Position numbers and translations under genes: made by a program. From assembly GCA_029959555.1 (NCBI GenBank), contig JASCPI010000051.1:1-32811 (forward strand): 32,811 nt of DNA. The letters are read 5' to 3'. Shown here piece after piece: positions 7,194-14,315 of the stretch; within the stretch, counting starts at the first letter, position 1, and each line of letters starts with the position of its first letter. The notes beneath the pieces are model-generated. The model searched no databases, was not told the DNA's origin, and worked only from the letters and a program-made list of their open reading frames with translations. This DNA is from Lysobacteraceae bacterium PS02065. GTDB taxonomy: Bacteria; Pseudomonadota; Gammaproteobacteria; Xanthomonadales; Rhodanobacteraceae.

Positions 7194-9526
7194 GGGATCG
7201 GTCCGAGTGTCGCGGGAGGCGTCGCCGTGCGGCGGTCGATGCGTGCGGTGCAGGAGCCTGTGGGGGTTTCGACCTGCAGCGTCGCCTGTTCGGGCACGTC
7301 TTCGAGCCAGGTCATGCCGTCGTAGCCGACCATCGCCTCGGCCCCGCCGTCGCGACGCACGCGACTGCCCAGCGCGATGGGCGCCCCGCGTGCGTCGTGC
7401 AGCACGACCGACACGCCGCTGACGCCGCGTACCTCGAAGCGCACGTGCGTGCCGGTGCCGCGTGCCGGTGTGACCGTGCGTGCCACGTCCTCGACACGCT
7501 GATCGGCCGGCAGGTCGAGTGGCGAGATCGCGATCTGGTTGCCCTGGTAGGCGTTGAGCGGCGTGACGAGCAGCATGCCGTCGTCGTCGGTGCGGCCGAT
7601 CTCGCGGTTCTCGAGCAGCACGGGCACGCCGGCGGCGCCGCCGGTCGAGACCACCGCGAACGCGTCGTCGATGCGGCGCGCGGCGAAGGTGTGGCCGCCG
7701 AGCATCGCGATCGCGCCGCTGAGGCTCGCGTAGCCGTAACGGCTGTCGCCGACCACGTTCACGCCGCCGATGACCTGGCCCCAGGTCGCACGCCAGCCGG
7801 CTTCCGCGGCGCCACCATCCGATGCACCGCCGGTACGGCCCTGCACGCGCCAGCCGAAGCCGCCGTCGCCCGGAATCGAGCGTGTCGCGTCGGCGGTCAA
7901 CGTCGTGCCCGCGTCGGTGTGCTGCACGGTCGAGCCGACCTGGATGCCGCGCCGCGTGCCGAGCGTGATGCCGAGGAACACGGTGCTGTCCTTCGTGTCG
8001 TCGAGGTTGCGGTTGACGCTGAGGTTGAGGCTCGCCGCGCGTCCGAGCGCACGCGTCCAGTACACGCTCGCGTAGCGCGCCGGCGCCTCGCCGGCGTAGC
8101 GCAGGCGTGCGTAGCTCGTGCCGAAATGACCCGCGCGGCCGGCATCGACGCCGAACAGGGCGCGTTCCGACACGCGCGGCGGTGGGCGCCCGAAACCGCT
8201 CGCGATATCGCGGTAGCGGTCGTCGGCGTACGTGCCCTGCACGGCGAACTGCAGGCGGGCCTGGCGCATCGACCAGCCGAGGCTGGCCAGCCCGCCGTCG
8301 CCGAGTCCGTCGGCGTGGCTGCGCGCGTAGGCGAACGAAGCGACGCCGGCGAGTCCCGTGGCGAGGTTGGCGCCGCCGCCGGCGAGGACCACGCCGTCGC
8401 CGCCCTCGACGTGGGCCTCGACCGTGAGGCGATCGCTGATGCCGCGCCGGTACAGCCCGCTCGCGACCGGTTGCGCGGCATAGTCGAACGCGTCGACGCC
8501 GCGGTCGCGGCGCACGAAGCCGAGTTCGGCGGACCAGTCGTCGAGGCCGCCCTGCAGCAGCTGCGGCGTCGCGTAGAACGGGAAGTCGAACGAGGTGACG
8601 CGGCCGAGCGCGTCGGTCAGCACGACGCGTGCCATGCCGCTGCCCGAGACGCTGGGCAGCGCGTTGAGCTGGAACGGCCCTGCCGCCAGGTTGCCGCTGA
8701 ACTGGCGCATGCCGTCCACGTAGAGGTCGATCGCCGACGGTGCATTGGCCTCGCCCACGAACGCCGGCAGCGGCATCGTCAGGCGGTACGGCTGCAGGGC
8801 AAAGTCCCGCGACAGCTGGAGGCCACCGATGTAGGTGGGGCGACCCCAGTCCGGCGCGCGCGTGACGGTGTCTCCGACGCGCAGCGTGAGCATGCGTGCA
8901 GGCAGGCTCATCGACCATGTGGTGTCGAGGCGCACGGTGCCGTGATCGGAACCTTCGCCTCCGTCGGTCGCGCGCGCGAGCATCGAGTGGCTGAATACGC
9001 CGGCCGAGCCGAACAGGCGCAACTCGCCGAAGCCGCTGAGCCCGCGCTGGCCGCCGTCGGCGACCGATGCGTAGAGGTCGTAGTTGACGAGCGCGCCGGG
9101 TGAGGTCGTGACCTCGGGGACCGGCGCGTGCGGGGTGTTGAGCACGGTCGTCTCGAGATCGAGCAGGCGCAGCTCGGCGTCGATCGCGACGCGCTGACGG
9201 GCGGCGTCGTAATCCACGCGCACGCCGGGCAGACTGGCGAGATCGATCGGCGGATCGCCCGGGGCTACATCGTCGAGTCGGAAGCCGAGGGTGTGAAGCA
9301 CGCCGGCCCGCGCATGCAGGCGTCCGCCGACGAGCTCGAACTGCAGCAGCTCGCGGCTGTGCGTGCCGTTCATGACGACGTCGAGGAACAGCGTCTGTTG
9401 CGCATCGGCCAGCTCCTGCACCGCCATCGCGTCCACGCCCGGTGTCGCGGCGCAGCACAGCGGCACGTGGGCGAGCAGCAGGCTAGCGATCCGCAGCGCG
9501 CGGTATCGCCTGCTCGAGCGGCTCAC
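7184..9526 (-). CDS. Fimbrial outer-membrane usher protein (Csu/SCPU type)
   Basis: 780 residues starting with GTG at 9526, within the last 44 bases of the chaperone gene. The start is supported by gaggat about eight bases upstream and by a signal peptide ending LCCAA. The periplasmic N-domain (LFLDVVMNGTHSRELLQFELVGGRLHA pattern, about residues 40-110) is followed by a 24-strand beta barrel with typical usher segments: LYVDGMRQFSGNLAAGPF, the plug region around VVLTDALG, WTRALGRAASLNLS and YGYASLSG. The C-terminal periplasmic domains include PVLLENREIGRTDDDG. It forms the pore through which chaperone-subunit complexes are assembled into a fibre. It is on the short side for ushers, as expected for the archaic class. 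Confidence 0.92.
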   Translation of the reverse strand: MSRSSRRYRALRIASLLLAHVPLCCAATPGVDAMAVQELADAQQTLFLDVVMNGTHSRELLQFELVGGRLHARAGVLHTLGFRLDDVAPGDPPIDLASLPGVRVDYDAARQRVAIDAELRLLDLETTVLNTPHAPVPEVTTSPGALVNYDLYASVADGGQRGLSGFGELRLFGSAGVFSHSMLARATDGGEGSDHGTVRLDTTWSMSLPARMLTLRVGDTVTRAPDWGRPTYIGGLQLSRDFALQPYRLTMPLPAFVGEANAPSAIDLYVDGMRQFSGNLAAGPFQLNALPSVSGSGMARVVLTDALGRVTSFDFPFYATPQLLQGGLDDWSAELGFVRRDRGVDAFDYAAQPVASGLYRRGISDRLTVEAHVEGGDGVVLAGGGANLATGLAGVASFAYARSHADGLGDGGLASLGWSMRQARLQFAVQGTYADDRYRDIASGFGRPPPRVSERALFGVDAGRAGHFGTSYARLRYAGEAPARYASVYWTRALGRAASLNLSVNRNLDDTKDSTVFLGITLGTRRGIQVGSTVQHTDAGTTLTADATRSIPGDGGFGWRVQGRTGGASDGGAAEAGWRATWGQVIGGVNVVGDSRYGYASLSGAIAMLGGHTFAARRIDDAFAVVSTGGAAGVPVLLENREIGRTDDDGMLLVTPLNAYQGNQIAISPLDLPADQRVEDVARTVTPARGTGTHVRFEVRGVSGVSVVLHDARGAPIALGSRVRRDGGAEAMVGYDGMTWLEDVPEQATLQVETPTGSCTARIDRRTATPPATLGPIPCL

Positions 9527-10196
9527 CGTTGATCCTCGCTCGCAACGCCGAGGCGCCGGCCGCGTCGACCGACGGCGGCAGCTGCCAGCGCATGCGTGAA
9601 CCGGGAAGGACGTAACCGAGCAGGCCGGCGCTGATGACGCTGCGCGTGCCGTCGGCACCGACGAGTCCGACTTCGCTGAGCTGCGCGCGCACGGGGCCGG
9701 TATTGGCGACCTCGAGCGCCGCGGGCGAACCCGTGACGCGCCATTGGAGCTGGGGTGCGCCGCTGCCGTCGCCACCCGCGAACACGGGCACCGAGTAGCG
9801 CAGCACGAAACGCACACCTTGTTCGCTGCCGACCGGGGGCGGCAGCTCGTCGACGAGCAGGCGGAAGCTCGACTCGCCCGGCCCGCCGTCGCCGCGCGGG
9901 CGGATCACGCGCACGAGCTGGCGCTGGCCCGGGGCCACCTCGAGCATCGGCGGACTCGCGACGAGTTCGGTCGAGGCCTCGAGCTGGTCGCCGGTGTCGT
10001 CCTGGGTCCAGCGGAACACGCGGACCTGGGCGCGCAGCGCGGCGTCACCGGTGTTGGACAGCCACAGTACCGCGCTGCTTTCGCCACGCGGGATCTCGAT
10101 GAGGATCGGGGTCACCTGGAGCCCTGCCGCCGTGGCCGTCGCGGCCGCGCCGTACACGGCGGCGGCGAGCAGCGGGCGGGCGAGGGCGACGGTCAT
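9483..10196 (-). CDS. Periplasmic fimbrial chaperone (FimC/CsuC-like)
   Basis: 237 residues with a signal peptide (MTVALARPLLAAAVYG up to TAAG). Two immunoglobulin-like domains are recognisable: LQVTPILIEIPRGESSAVLWLSNTG at the N-terminus with the alternating hydrophobic G1-strand region QRQLVRVIRPRG, and ESSFRLLVDELPPP near the domain boundary. It would hold SCPU subunits by donor-strand complementation in the periplasm and deliver them to the usher. Its ATG shares one base with the TGA of the pilin gene (TGATG at 10194-10198), a strong coupling signal. The start is fixed by that overlap and by the signal peptide; the same frame is open further upstream but is antisense-like there. Confidence 0.92.
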   Translation of the reverse strand: MTVALARPLLAAAVYGAAATATAAGLQVTPILIEIPRGESSAVLWLSNTGDAALRAQVRVFRWTQDDTGDQLEASTELVASPPMLEVAPGQRQLVRVIRPRGDGGPGESSFRLLVDELPPPVGSEQGVRFVLRYSVPVFAGGDGSGAPQLQWRVTGSPAALEVANTGPVRAQLSEVGLVGADGTRSVISAGLLGYVLPGSRMRWQLPPSVDAAGASALRARINGEPLEQAIPRAADR

Positions 10197-10705
10197 CAGT
10201 ACGTGACCGTGACCGCGATCGTGTCGGTGTAGGCGCCGGCGTTGGCGTTCGCGCTCGCGACGAGGCCGTACACGGTGCGCGCCTGCGCGCTGCCGGTGCC
10301 GGTGCCGGCGAACGTGTTCGTGCCGATGGTGTCGCCCCACGGCAGCGTGCGCGCGCTGTCCTGGTAGAGCTGGTAGCCGACGTAGTGGCTGGCACCGTCG
10401 GTCATGCGGCGCGTGGCGATGTTGCCGGCCGTCGAGGCATTGAGACCGGCACCGAGGCCGATGTTGTAGGCCGAACCCGGCGTGCAGGTGACGCTGATCG
10501 TCGACGTGGCCGTGACGTTGGTCGACAGCGAGGAATGGCTGCCGAAATCCACGTCGGTCGGGGCCGTCGTGGTGACGTCGCAGGCCTTCTGGATCGTGAT
10601 GCGGACCTGGAACGAGCTGCCGACCGTGTCGGCGGACGCGGTCGAGGCGGCGCCGGCAGCGGCGACGAGGACGAGGGAAGCGGCGAGCGAGCGGAGAGCG
10701 TTCAT
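10196..10705 (-). CDS. Spore coat U domain protein, probable major pilin (CsuA/B-like)
   Basis: 169 residues with a signal peptide (MNALRSLAASLVLVAAAGAASTASA) and one SCPU domain. ACDVTTTAPTDVDFGSHSS carries the first conserved Cys, followed by VTCTPGSAYNIGL with the second. Further on come YQLYQDSARTLPWGD and the terminal TIAVTVTY. As the first gene of the operon, and probably its most expressed, it is likely the structural subunit of an archaic chaperone-usher pilus used in attachment and biofilm formation. A gaggcc Shine-Dalgarno-like sequence lies 5-10 bases upstream of the ATG. A sigma-54 promoter candidate sits about 50 bases upstream. Confidence 0.9.
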   Translation of the reverse strand: MNALRSLAASLVLVAAAGAASTASADTVGSSFQVRITIQKACDVTTTAPTDVDFGSHSSLSTNVTATSTISVTCTPGSAYNIGLGAGLNASTAGNIATRRMTDGASHYVGYQLYQDSARTLPWGDTIGTNTFAGTGTGSAQARTVYGLVASANANAGAYTDTIAVTVTY

Positions 10706-10756
10706 GGGGTGGCCTCGGGATGGACTTTAGGGGAGTGTGGAAACGTGTCCAGATGA

Positions 10757-10772
10757 GGCATAACGCGTGCCA
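10757..10772 (-). promoter_or_regulatory. Candidate sigma-54 (-24/-12) promoter of the fimbria operon
   Basis: On the minus strand the sequence is TGGCACG-CGTT-ATGCC. The sigma-54 consensus is TGGCACG-N4-TTGCW. The -24 element is perfect; the -12 element differs at its first T and at the last W, but the invariant GG and GC are at the right spacing. The predicted transcription start is near 10746, leaving a leader of about 40 bases to the pilin ATG. Found by eye, not by a scored scan. Confidence 0.55.
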
Positions 10773-10893
10773 AGTTCAAAGTGTGAAACACGCAACATTT
10801 GCAACGAGTATACGAAATCAAAACGAGAACGCCGTCGCCCAATCGTTGGCGTGGATGGACGTTTTGCGGCCATGCGTTCAGCCAGCGGACGTC

Positions 10894-10915
10894 GGTGTCA
10901 AGCACCCTTGACACC
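10894..10915. promoter_or_regulatory. Palindromic operator-like site 1 (TGTCAAG-N4-CTTGACA)
   Basis: Arms 10894-10902 and 10907-10915 are perfect 9-bp reverse complements (GGTGTCAAG / CTTGACACC) around CACC. The right arm includes TTGACA (10908-10913), which could be a -35 box for the downstream membrane-protein/regulator module. It has a poor -10 candidate, CACACT at 10931-10936, after 17 bp. The centre is 44 bp from site 2. Confidence 0.6.
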
Positions 10916-10939
10916 CTGCGCGGCGGTCGCCACACTGCA

Positions 10940-10957
10940 TGTCAAGTCAACTTGACA
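10940..10957. promoter_or_regulatory. Palindromic operator-like site 2 (TGTCAAG-N4-CTTGACA)
   Basis: The arms 10940-10946 and 10951-10957 repeat exactly the 7-bp core of site 1 around the different 4-bp centre TCAA. The site ends 12 bases before the ATG at 10970, a classic position for autorepression. The most economical reading is a binding site for the small XRE regulator encoded in the module. An alternative is an upstream activator site for the divergent fimbria promoter. Confidence 0.6.
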
Positions 10958-10969
10958 CATGGTGTCGCC

Positions 10970-11368
10970 ATGACGAGGTCCGTCGACAAGCGCTACTTCC
11001 GCGAGATGGCGATCGCGATGGGCGCGTACATGCTGGTCATGCTGCTGGTCTGGCCGATGGTGCGGCGCCTCGAGCCCGGCGTGCCGCTCGTCGCCGTCGC
11101 GCTGCTGCCGCTGCTGCCTTTCGCGGCGGCGCTGCGCGCGATGATCCGCCACGTCCGCGACAGCGACGAGTTCCAGCGCAAGATCCAGCTGGAGGCACTC
11201 GCGGTGTCCGCCGCGATCGTCAGCTTCGCGAGCATGGCCGGGGGCTTCCTCGCCGCGGCGCGTGTGATCGAGCTCGACGGCACGATCCTGCTGTGGGTGT
11301 TCCCGGCGCTGGCCATGCTGTTCGGCCTGGTGCGCTGCGGTGTCGCGCGGCGTTACGCGCACGGATGA
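10970..11368 (+). CDS. Small four-helix membrane protein, first gene of a regulator module
   Basis: 132 residues with four predicted membrane helices (about 13-32, 40-60, 80-103 and 107-125) and a basic N-terminus. I do not recognise a named family. The segment DEFQRKIQLEALAVSAAIVSF between helices 2 and 3 resembles DELRQRIEVEAMTIAFSVSF in the third gene of the module, so the two membrane proteins are probably paralogues. The start at 10970 is chosen because the palindromic operator ends just upstream; an in-frame start at 10799 would place the operators inside the gene. The stop overlaps the regulator ATG (ATGA at 11365-11368). Such membrane proteins paired with tiny XRE regulators are often signal-sensing or immunity-like partners, but the role here is unknown. 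Confidence 0.75.
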   Translation: MTRSVDKRYFREMAIAMGAYMLVMLLVWPMVRRLEPGVPLVAVALLPLLPFAAALRAMIRHVRDSDEFQRKIQLEALAVSAAIVSFASMAGGFLAAARVIELDGTILLWVFPALAMLFGLVRCGVARRYAHG

Positions 11369-11571
11369 ACAACCGCGTCCGCGAGCTGCGCGCGGAGCAC
11401 GCCTGGTCGCAGGCCGAGCTGGCCGAGCGCCTCGACGTGTCGCGCCAGACCGTCAATGCGATCGAGACCGGCAAGTACGACCCGAGCCTCCCGCTCGCCT
11501 TCGCGATCGCACGCCTGTTCGGCGAGTCGATCGAGGCGATCTTCGATCCCGGCACCCGAGGAGCCCGATGA
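11365..11571 (+). CDS. Small XRE-family helix-turn-helix transcriptional regulator
   Basis: 68 residues, almost entirely one Cro/CI-type HTH domain. It begins VRELRAEHAWSQAELAERL, has the recognition helix in VSRQTVNAIETGKYDPSLP, and ends LARLF-like with ESIEAIF. This is the compact YozG-like type that lacks a sensor domain. It is coupled by ATGA overlaps to membrane-protein genes on both sides, so its stoichiometry is fixed to theirs and its signal probably comes through them. It is the obvious candidate to bind the two TGTCAAG palindromes upstream of the module, as repressor of its own operon and possibly of the divergent fimbria genes. Confidence 0.88.
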   Translation: MNNRVRELRAEHAWSQAELAERLDVSRQTVNAIETGKYDPSLPLAFAIARLFGESIEAIFDPGTRGAR

Positions 11572-11981
11572 ACCCGCTGTTCAAGCGCTACCTGCGCGAC
11601 GCCGGCCCGGCCTCGGCGGCCTATTTCGCGAGCGTGATCGCCGCGTCCCTTCTGGCCTCGCGTCTGCCGGACGGCTGGCCGCGCTGGCTCGCGGCACTGC
11701 TGCCGGTACCGTCGATCCTGTGGATGGCACGCGTCGAAATCCTGCGCCTGCGCCGTCGCGACGAGCTGCGCCAGCGCATCGAGGTCGAAGCGATGACGAT
11801 CGCGTTCTCGGTGTCGTTCTGCGTGCTCGCGATGCTGACGTTCCTCGACCTGTTCGGCGGCCTCGGCCTCGGCCTGCCCGTCGCGGCGCTGATCATGGCG
11901 TTCGCGTGGATGGGTGCGCAGCTGTGGGTGCGCGCGCGTTACCGGTACTGGTGGTCGTCCGGTGCCGAGGACGAGTCGTGA
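11568..11981 (+). CDS. Small four-helix membrane protein, third gene of the regulator module
   Basis: 137 residues with predicted membrane helices at about 14-33, 40-56, 75-97 and 101-122. A charged cytoplasmic stretch lies between helices 2 and 3 (EILRLRRRDELRQRIEVEA), and the tail is rich in Trp, Tyr and acidic residues. No named family is recognised. The charged stretch and third helix resemble those of the first gene of the module, suggesting duplication around the regulator gene. Its ATG overlaps the regulator stop by ATGA at 11568-11571. It is followed after 64 bases by the peptidase gene, which has its own strong Shine-Dalgarno sequence and may or may not share the transcript. Confidence 0.75.
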   Translation: MNPLFKRYLRDAGPASAAYFASVIAASLLASRLPDGWPRWLAALLPVPSILWMARVEILRLRRRDELRQRIEVEAMTIAFSVSFCVLAMLTFLDLFGGLGLGLPVAALIMAFAWMGAQLWVRARYRYWWSSGAEDES

Positions 11982-12045
11982 GCCGAACGATCCATCGCCC
12001 CTGTTCCTTGTCACCGCCCGTTCCACGCTCCATGAGGGAAGCGTC

Positions 12046-13584
12046 ATGAAGAAGAAGTCGCTGCAGGTCGCGCTGGCGCTCGCCGTCGTCGTCGGCGTGT
12101 TCGCCTGGAAACAGGTCAGGAAGCCGGCCGCCGATGCGGAGCCACCGTCGCAGGGCCGCTACGTGATCCCGGCGGGCGCCGACGCATTCACGTTCGGCAC
12201 GCTCGCGTTCAAGGCCTGCGAGCTGCCGCAGAAGCGCTCGGCCGCGACGACGGCCGCGTTCTGCGCGCCGTTCGAGGTGCCCGAAGACTGGGACAAGCCC
12301 GACGGCCGGCGCATCGCGCTCAACCTCGCGCTCGTGCGCAGTGCCGAGGCGCCCGACGACGATTTCGTCGTGCTGCTCGCCGGCGGTCCCGGCCAGGCCG
12401 CGATCGAGTCGTGGCCGCAGGTGGCCGGTGCGTTGGGCCCGGCCACCAAGCGCCGCCACGTGCTGCTGCTCGACCAGCGCGGCACGGGCGAATCGCATCC
12501 GCTCGCCTGCGACACCGACCTCGATGCCGACGCCTTGCCCGAGTTCGATCTCGACCACGTGCGCGAACAGACGCGCGCCTGCCTCGACAAGGTCTCGGCG
12601 AACGCAGACCCCGCGCAGTACACGACCACGGTCGCCGTGCGCGACCTCGAGGCCTTGCGCCAGGCGCTCGGCGGGCCGCGCTACGACCTCGTCGGCATCT
12701 CCTACGGCACGCGGGTCGCGCAGCAATACCTCAAGCGCCATCCCGACGGCGTGCGCACGATCGTGCTCGACAGCCCGGTGCCGAACGAGCTCGCGCTCGG
12801 TGGCGAGCATGCACGCAACCTCGAGGACGCACTGAAAGCGCAATTCGCGCGCTGCACGACGGACGCCGCCTGCACGGCCGCATTCGGCGACCCGTATCTC
12901 AAGCTGCAGAAGCTGCGCGACGGCCTGCGCGCAGCGCCGCGCGACGTGCGCTACCCGGACCCGGTCGACTTCACCTCGACCACGCGCCGCCTCGACGCGT
13001 GGGGCCTCGCCGGGCTCGTGCGCATCTTCGCCTACTCGCCCGAGACGGCCGCGCTGATCCCGCTCGCGATCGAGCAGGCGCTGGCCGGCAACGACGCGCC
13101 GCTCATGGGCCAGATCAAGATCCTGCAGGACGGCATGGGCGAGCTCGCCGGCAGCGGCATGCAGCTGTCGGTGATGTGCGCCGAGGATGCCGACCGCGTC
13201 GAGCGCGATCCGGCTGCCGAGGACTTCCTGCTCGGCAACCTGCTCGTCGACGTCGTGAAGGCGCAGTGCGAAATCTGGCCACGCGGCGTGCGCCCGGCCG
13301 ATTTCAATGAACCGGCCACGGGCGACGTCCCGGTGCTCGTGCTGTCGGGCGAGTTCGACCCGGTCACGCCGCCGCGCTACGGCGAGGCGGTCGTCAAGCA
13401 CCTGACCCGCGCGCGCCACATCGTCGCCAAGGGCCAGGGCCACGCGATCCTCGGCCGCGGCTGCATTCCCAGGCTCATGAGCCGCTTCATGGATGAGCGC
13501 GATCCCGCCGCACTCGACACGAGCTGCGTCGACACGCTCGGCGCCACCCCCCACCTCATCGACTACAACGGAGCCGCGCCATGA
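12046..13584 (+). CDS. Alpha/beta hydrolase, tripeptidyl aminopeptidase-like (peptidase S33 type)
   Basis: 512 residues. The N-terminus MKKKSLQVALALAVVVGVFA is an uncleaved anchor or signal sequence, so the enzyme is exported. The oxyanion region GGPG is at residues 113-116 and LDQRGTGES at 142-150. The nucleophile Ser219 lies in GISYGT, Asp438 in GEFDPVTPP and His466 in GQGHAIL, which together form a complete catalytic triad. The C-terminal region matches the TAP-like extension seen in secreted aminopeptidases that remove short peptides from protein N-termini. The start is set by gaggga 7 bases upstream of the ATG at 12046. The stop overlaps the next ABC ATPase start (ATGA), which ties this hydrolase to the exporter. 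Confidence 0.9.
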   Translation: MKKKSLQVALALAVVVGVFAWKQVRKPAADAEPPSQGRYVIPAGADAFTFGTLAFKACELPQKRSAATTAAFCAPFEVPEDWDKPDGRRIALNLALVRSAEAPDDDFVVLLAGGPGQAAIESWPQVAGALGPATKRRHVLLLDQRGTGESHPLACDTDLDADALPEFDLDHVREQTRACLDKVSANADPAQYTTTVAVRDLEALRQALGGPRYDLVGISYGTRVAQQYLKRHPDGVRTIVLDSPVPNELALGGEHARNLEDALKAQFARCTTDAACTAAFGDPYLKLQKLRDGLRAAPRDVRYPDPVDFTSTTRRLDAWGLAGLVRIFAYSPETAALIPLAIEQALAGNDAPLMGQIKILQDGMGELAGSGMQLSVMCAEDADRVERDPAAEDFLLGNLLVDVVKAQCEIWPRGVRPADFNEPATGDVPVLVLSGEFDPVTPPRYGEAVVKHLTRARHIVAKGQGHAILGRGCIPRLMSRFMDERDPAALDTSCVDTLGATPHLIDYNGAAP

Positions 13585-14315
13585 TCGAACTGCGCGACCT
13601 GCACAAGGCCTTCGGCGACGTGCGCGCCGCCGACGGCGTCTCGTTCACCGCGCGCGACGGCGAGATCACCGGCCTGCTCGGACCGAACGGTGCCGGCAAG
13701 ACGACCACGCTGCGCATGCTCTACACGCTCATGAAGCCCGATCGCGGCCAGGTCCTCGTCGACGGCATCGACGCCGCCGTCGATCCGATCGCGGTGCGCC
13801 GCCGGCTCGGCGTGCTGCCCGATGCGCGCGGCCTCTACAAGCGCCTGACGTCGCGCGAGAACATCGACTACTTCGGCCGCCTGCACGGCATGGATGAGGC
13901 GACGATCGCCGCGCGTCGCGAAGACCTCGTGCGTGCACTCGACATGGCCGACATCGCCGATCGCCGCACCGAGGGCTTCTCGCAGGGCCAGCGCGTGAAG
14001 ACCGCGATCGCGCGTGCGCTGATCCACGATCCGCGCAACTGCATCCTCGACGAGCCGACCAACGGCCTCGACGTGATGGCCACGCGCGCGATGCGCGACT
14101 TCCTGCGTCGCCTGCGCGGCGAGGGACGCTGCGTGCTGTTCTCGAGCCACATCATGCAGGAGGTCGCCGCGCTGTGCGACCGCATCGTCGTGATCGCGCG
14201 CGGCCGTGTCGTCGCCGACGCCGCGCCAGACGCACTGCGCGAGCAGGCCGGCACCGACAACCTCGAGGATGCGTTCGTGCGCATCATCGGCTCCGCAGAA
14301 GGACTCTCCGCATGA
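13581..14315 (+). CDS. ABC transporter ATP-binding protein (NatA-like)
   Basis: 244 residues with Walker A GPNGAGKTTT near residue 35, Q-loop region GVLPDARGLYKRLT, Walker B NCILDEPTNGLDVM and H-loop SSHIMQEV. The signature is FSQGQRVK in place of LSGGQ, a form common in NatA-type ATPases of ABC-2 sodium exporters. It is translationally coupled on both sides: its ATG overlaps the peptidase stop and its stop overlaps the permease start. NatAB systems extrude sodium or related cations at the cytoplasmic membrane; the assignment here is by sequence type only. Confidence 0.88.
   Translation: MIELRDLHKAFGDVRAADGVSFTARDGEITGLLGPNGAGKTTTLRMLYTLMKPDRGQVLVDGIDAAVDPIAVRRRLGVLPDARGLYKRLTSRENIDYFGRLHGMDEATIAARREDLVRALDMADIADRRTEGFSQGQRVKTAIARALIHDPRNCILDEPTNGLDVMATRAMRDFLRRLRGEGRCVLFSSHIMQEVAALCDRIVVIARGRVVADAAPDALREQAGTDNLEDAFVRIIGSAEGLSA

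Noticed and set aside
6195..9458. Minus-strand open frame of 1087 codons ending with the SCPU adhesin
   Set aside because: Its upstream part overlaps the usher gene in a different frame and is rich in Arg, as expected for shadows in GC-rich DNA. The adhesin starts at 7193 with a clear signal peptide.
11914..12045. Upstream extension of the peptidase gene to an in-frame start at 11914
   Set aside because: It overlaps the end of the membrane-protein gene and has no features; the signal anchor and the gaggga site support 12046.
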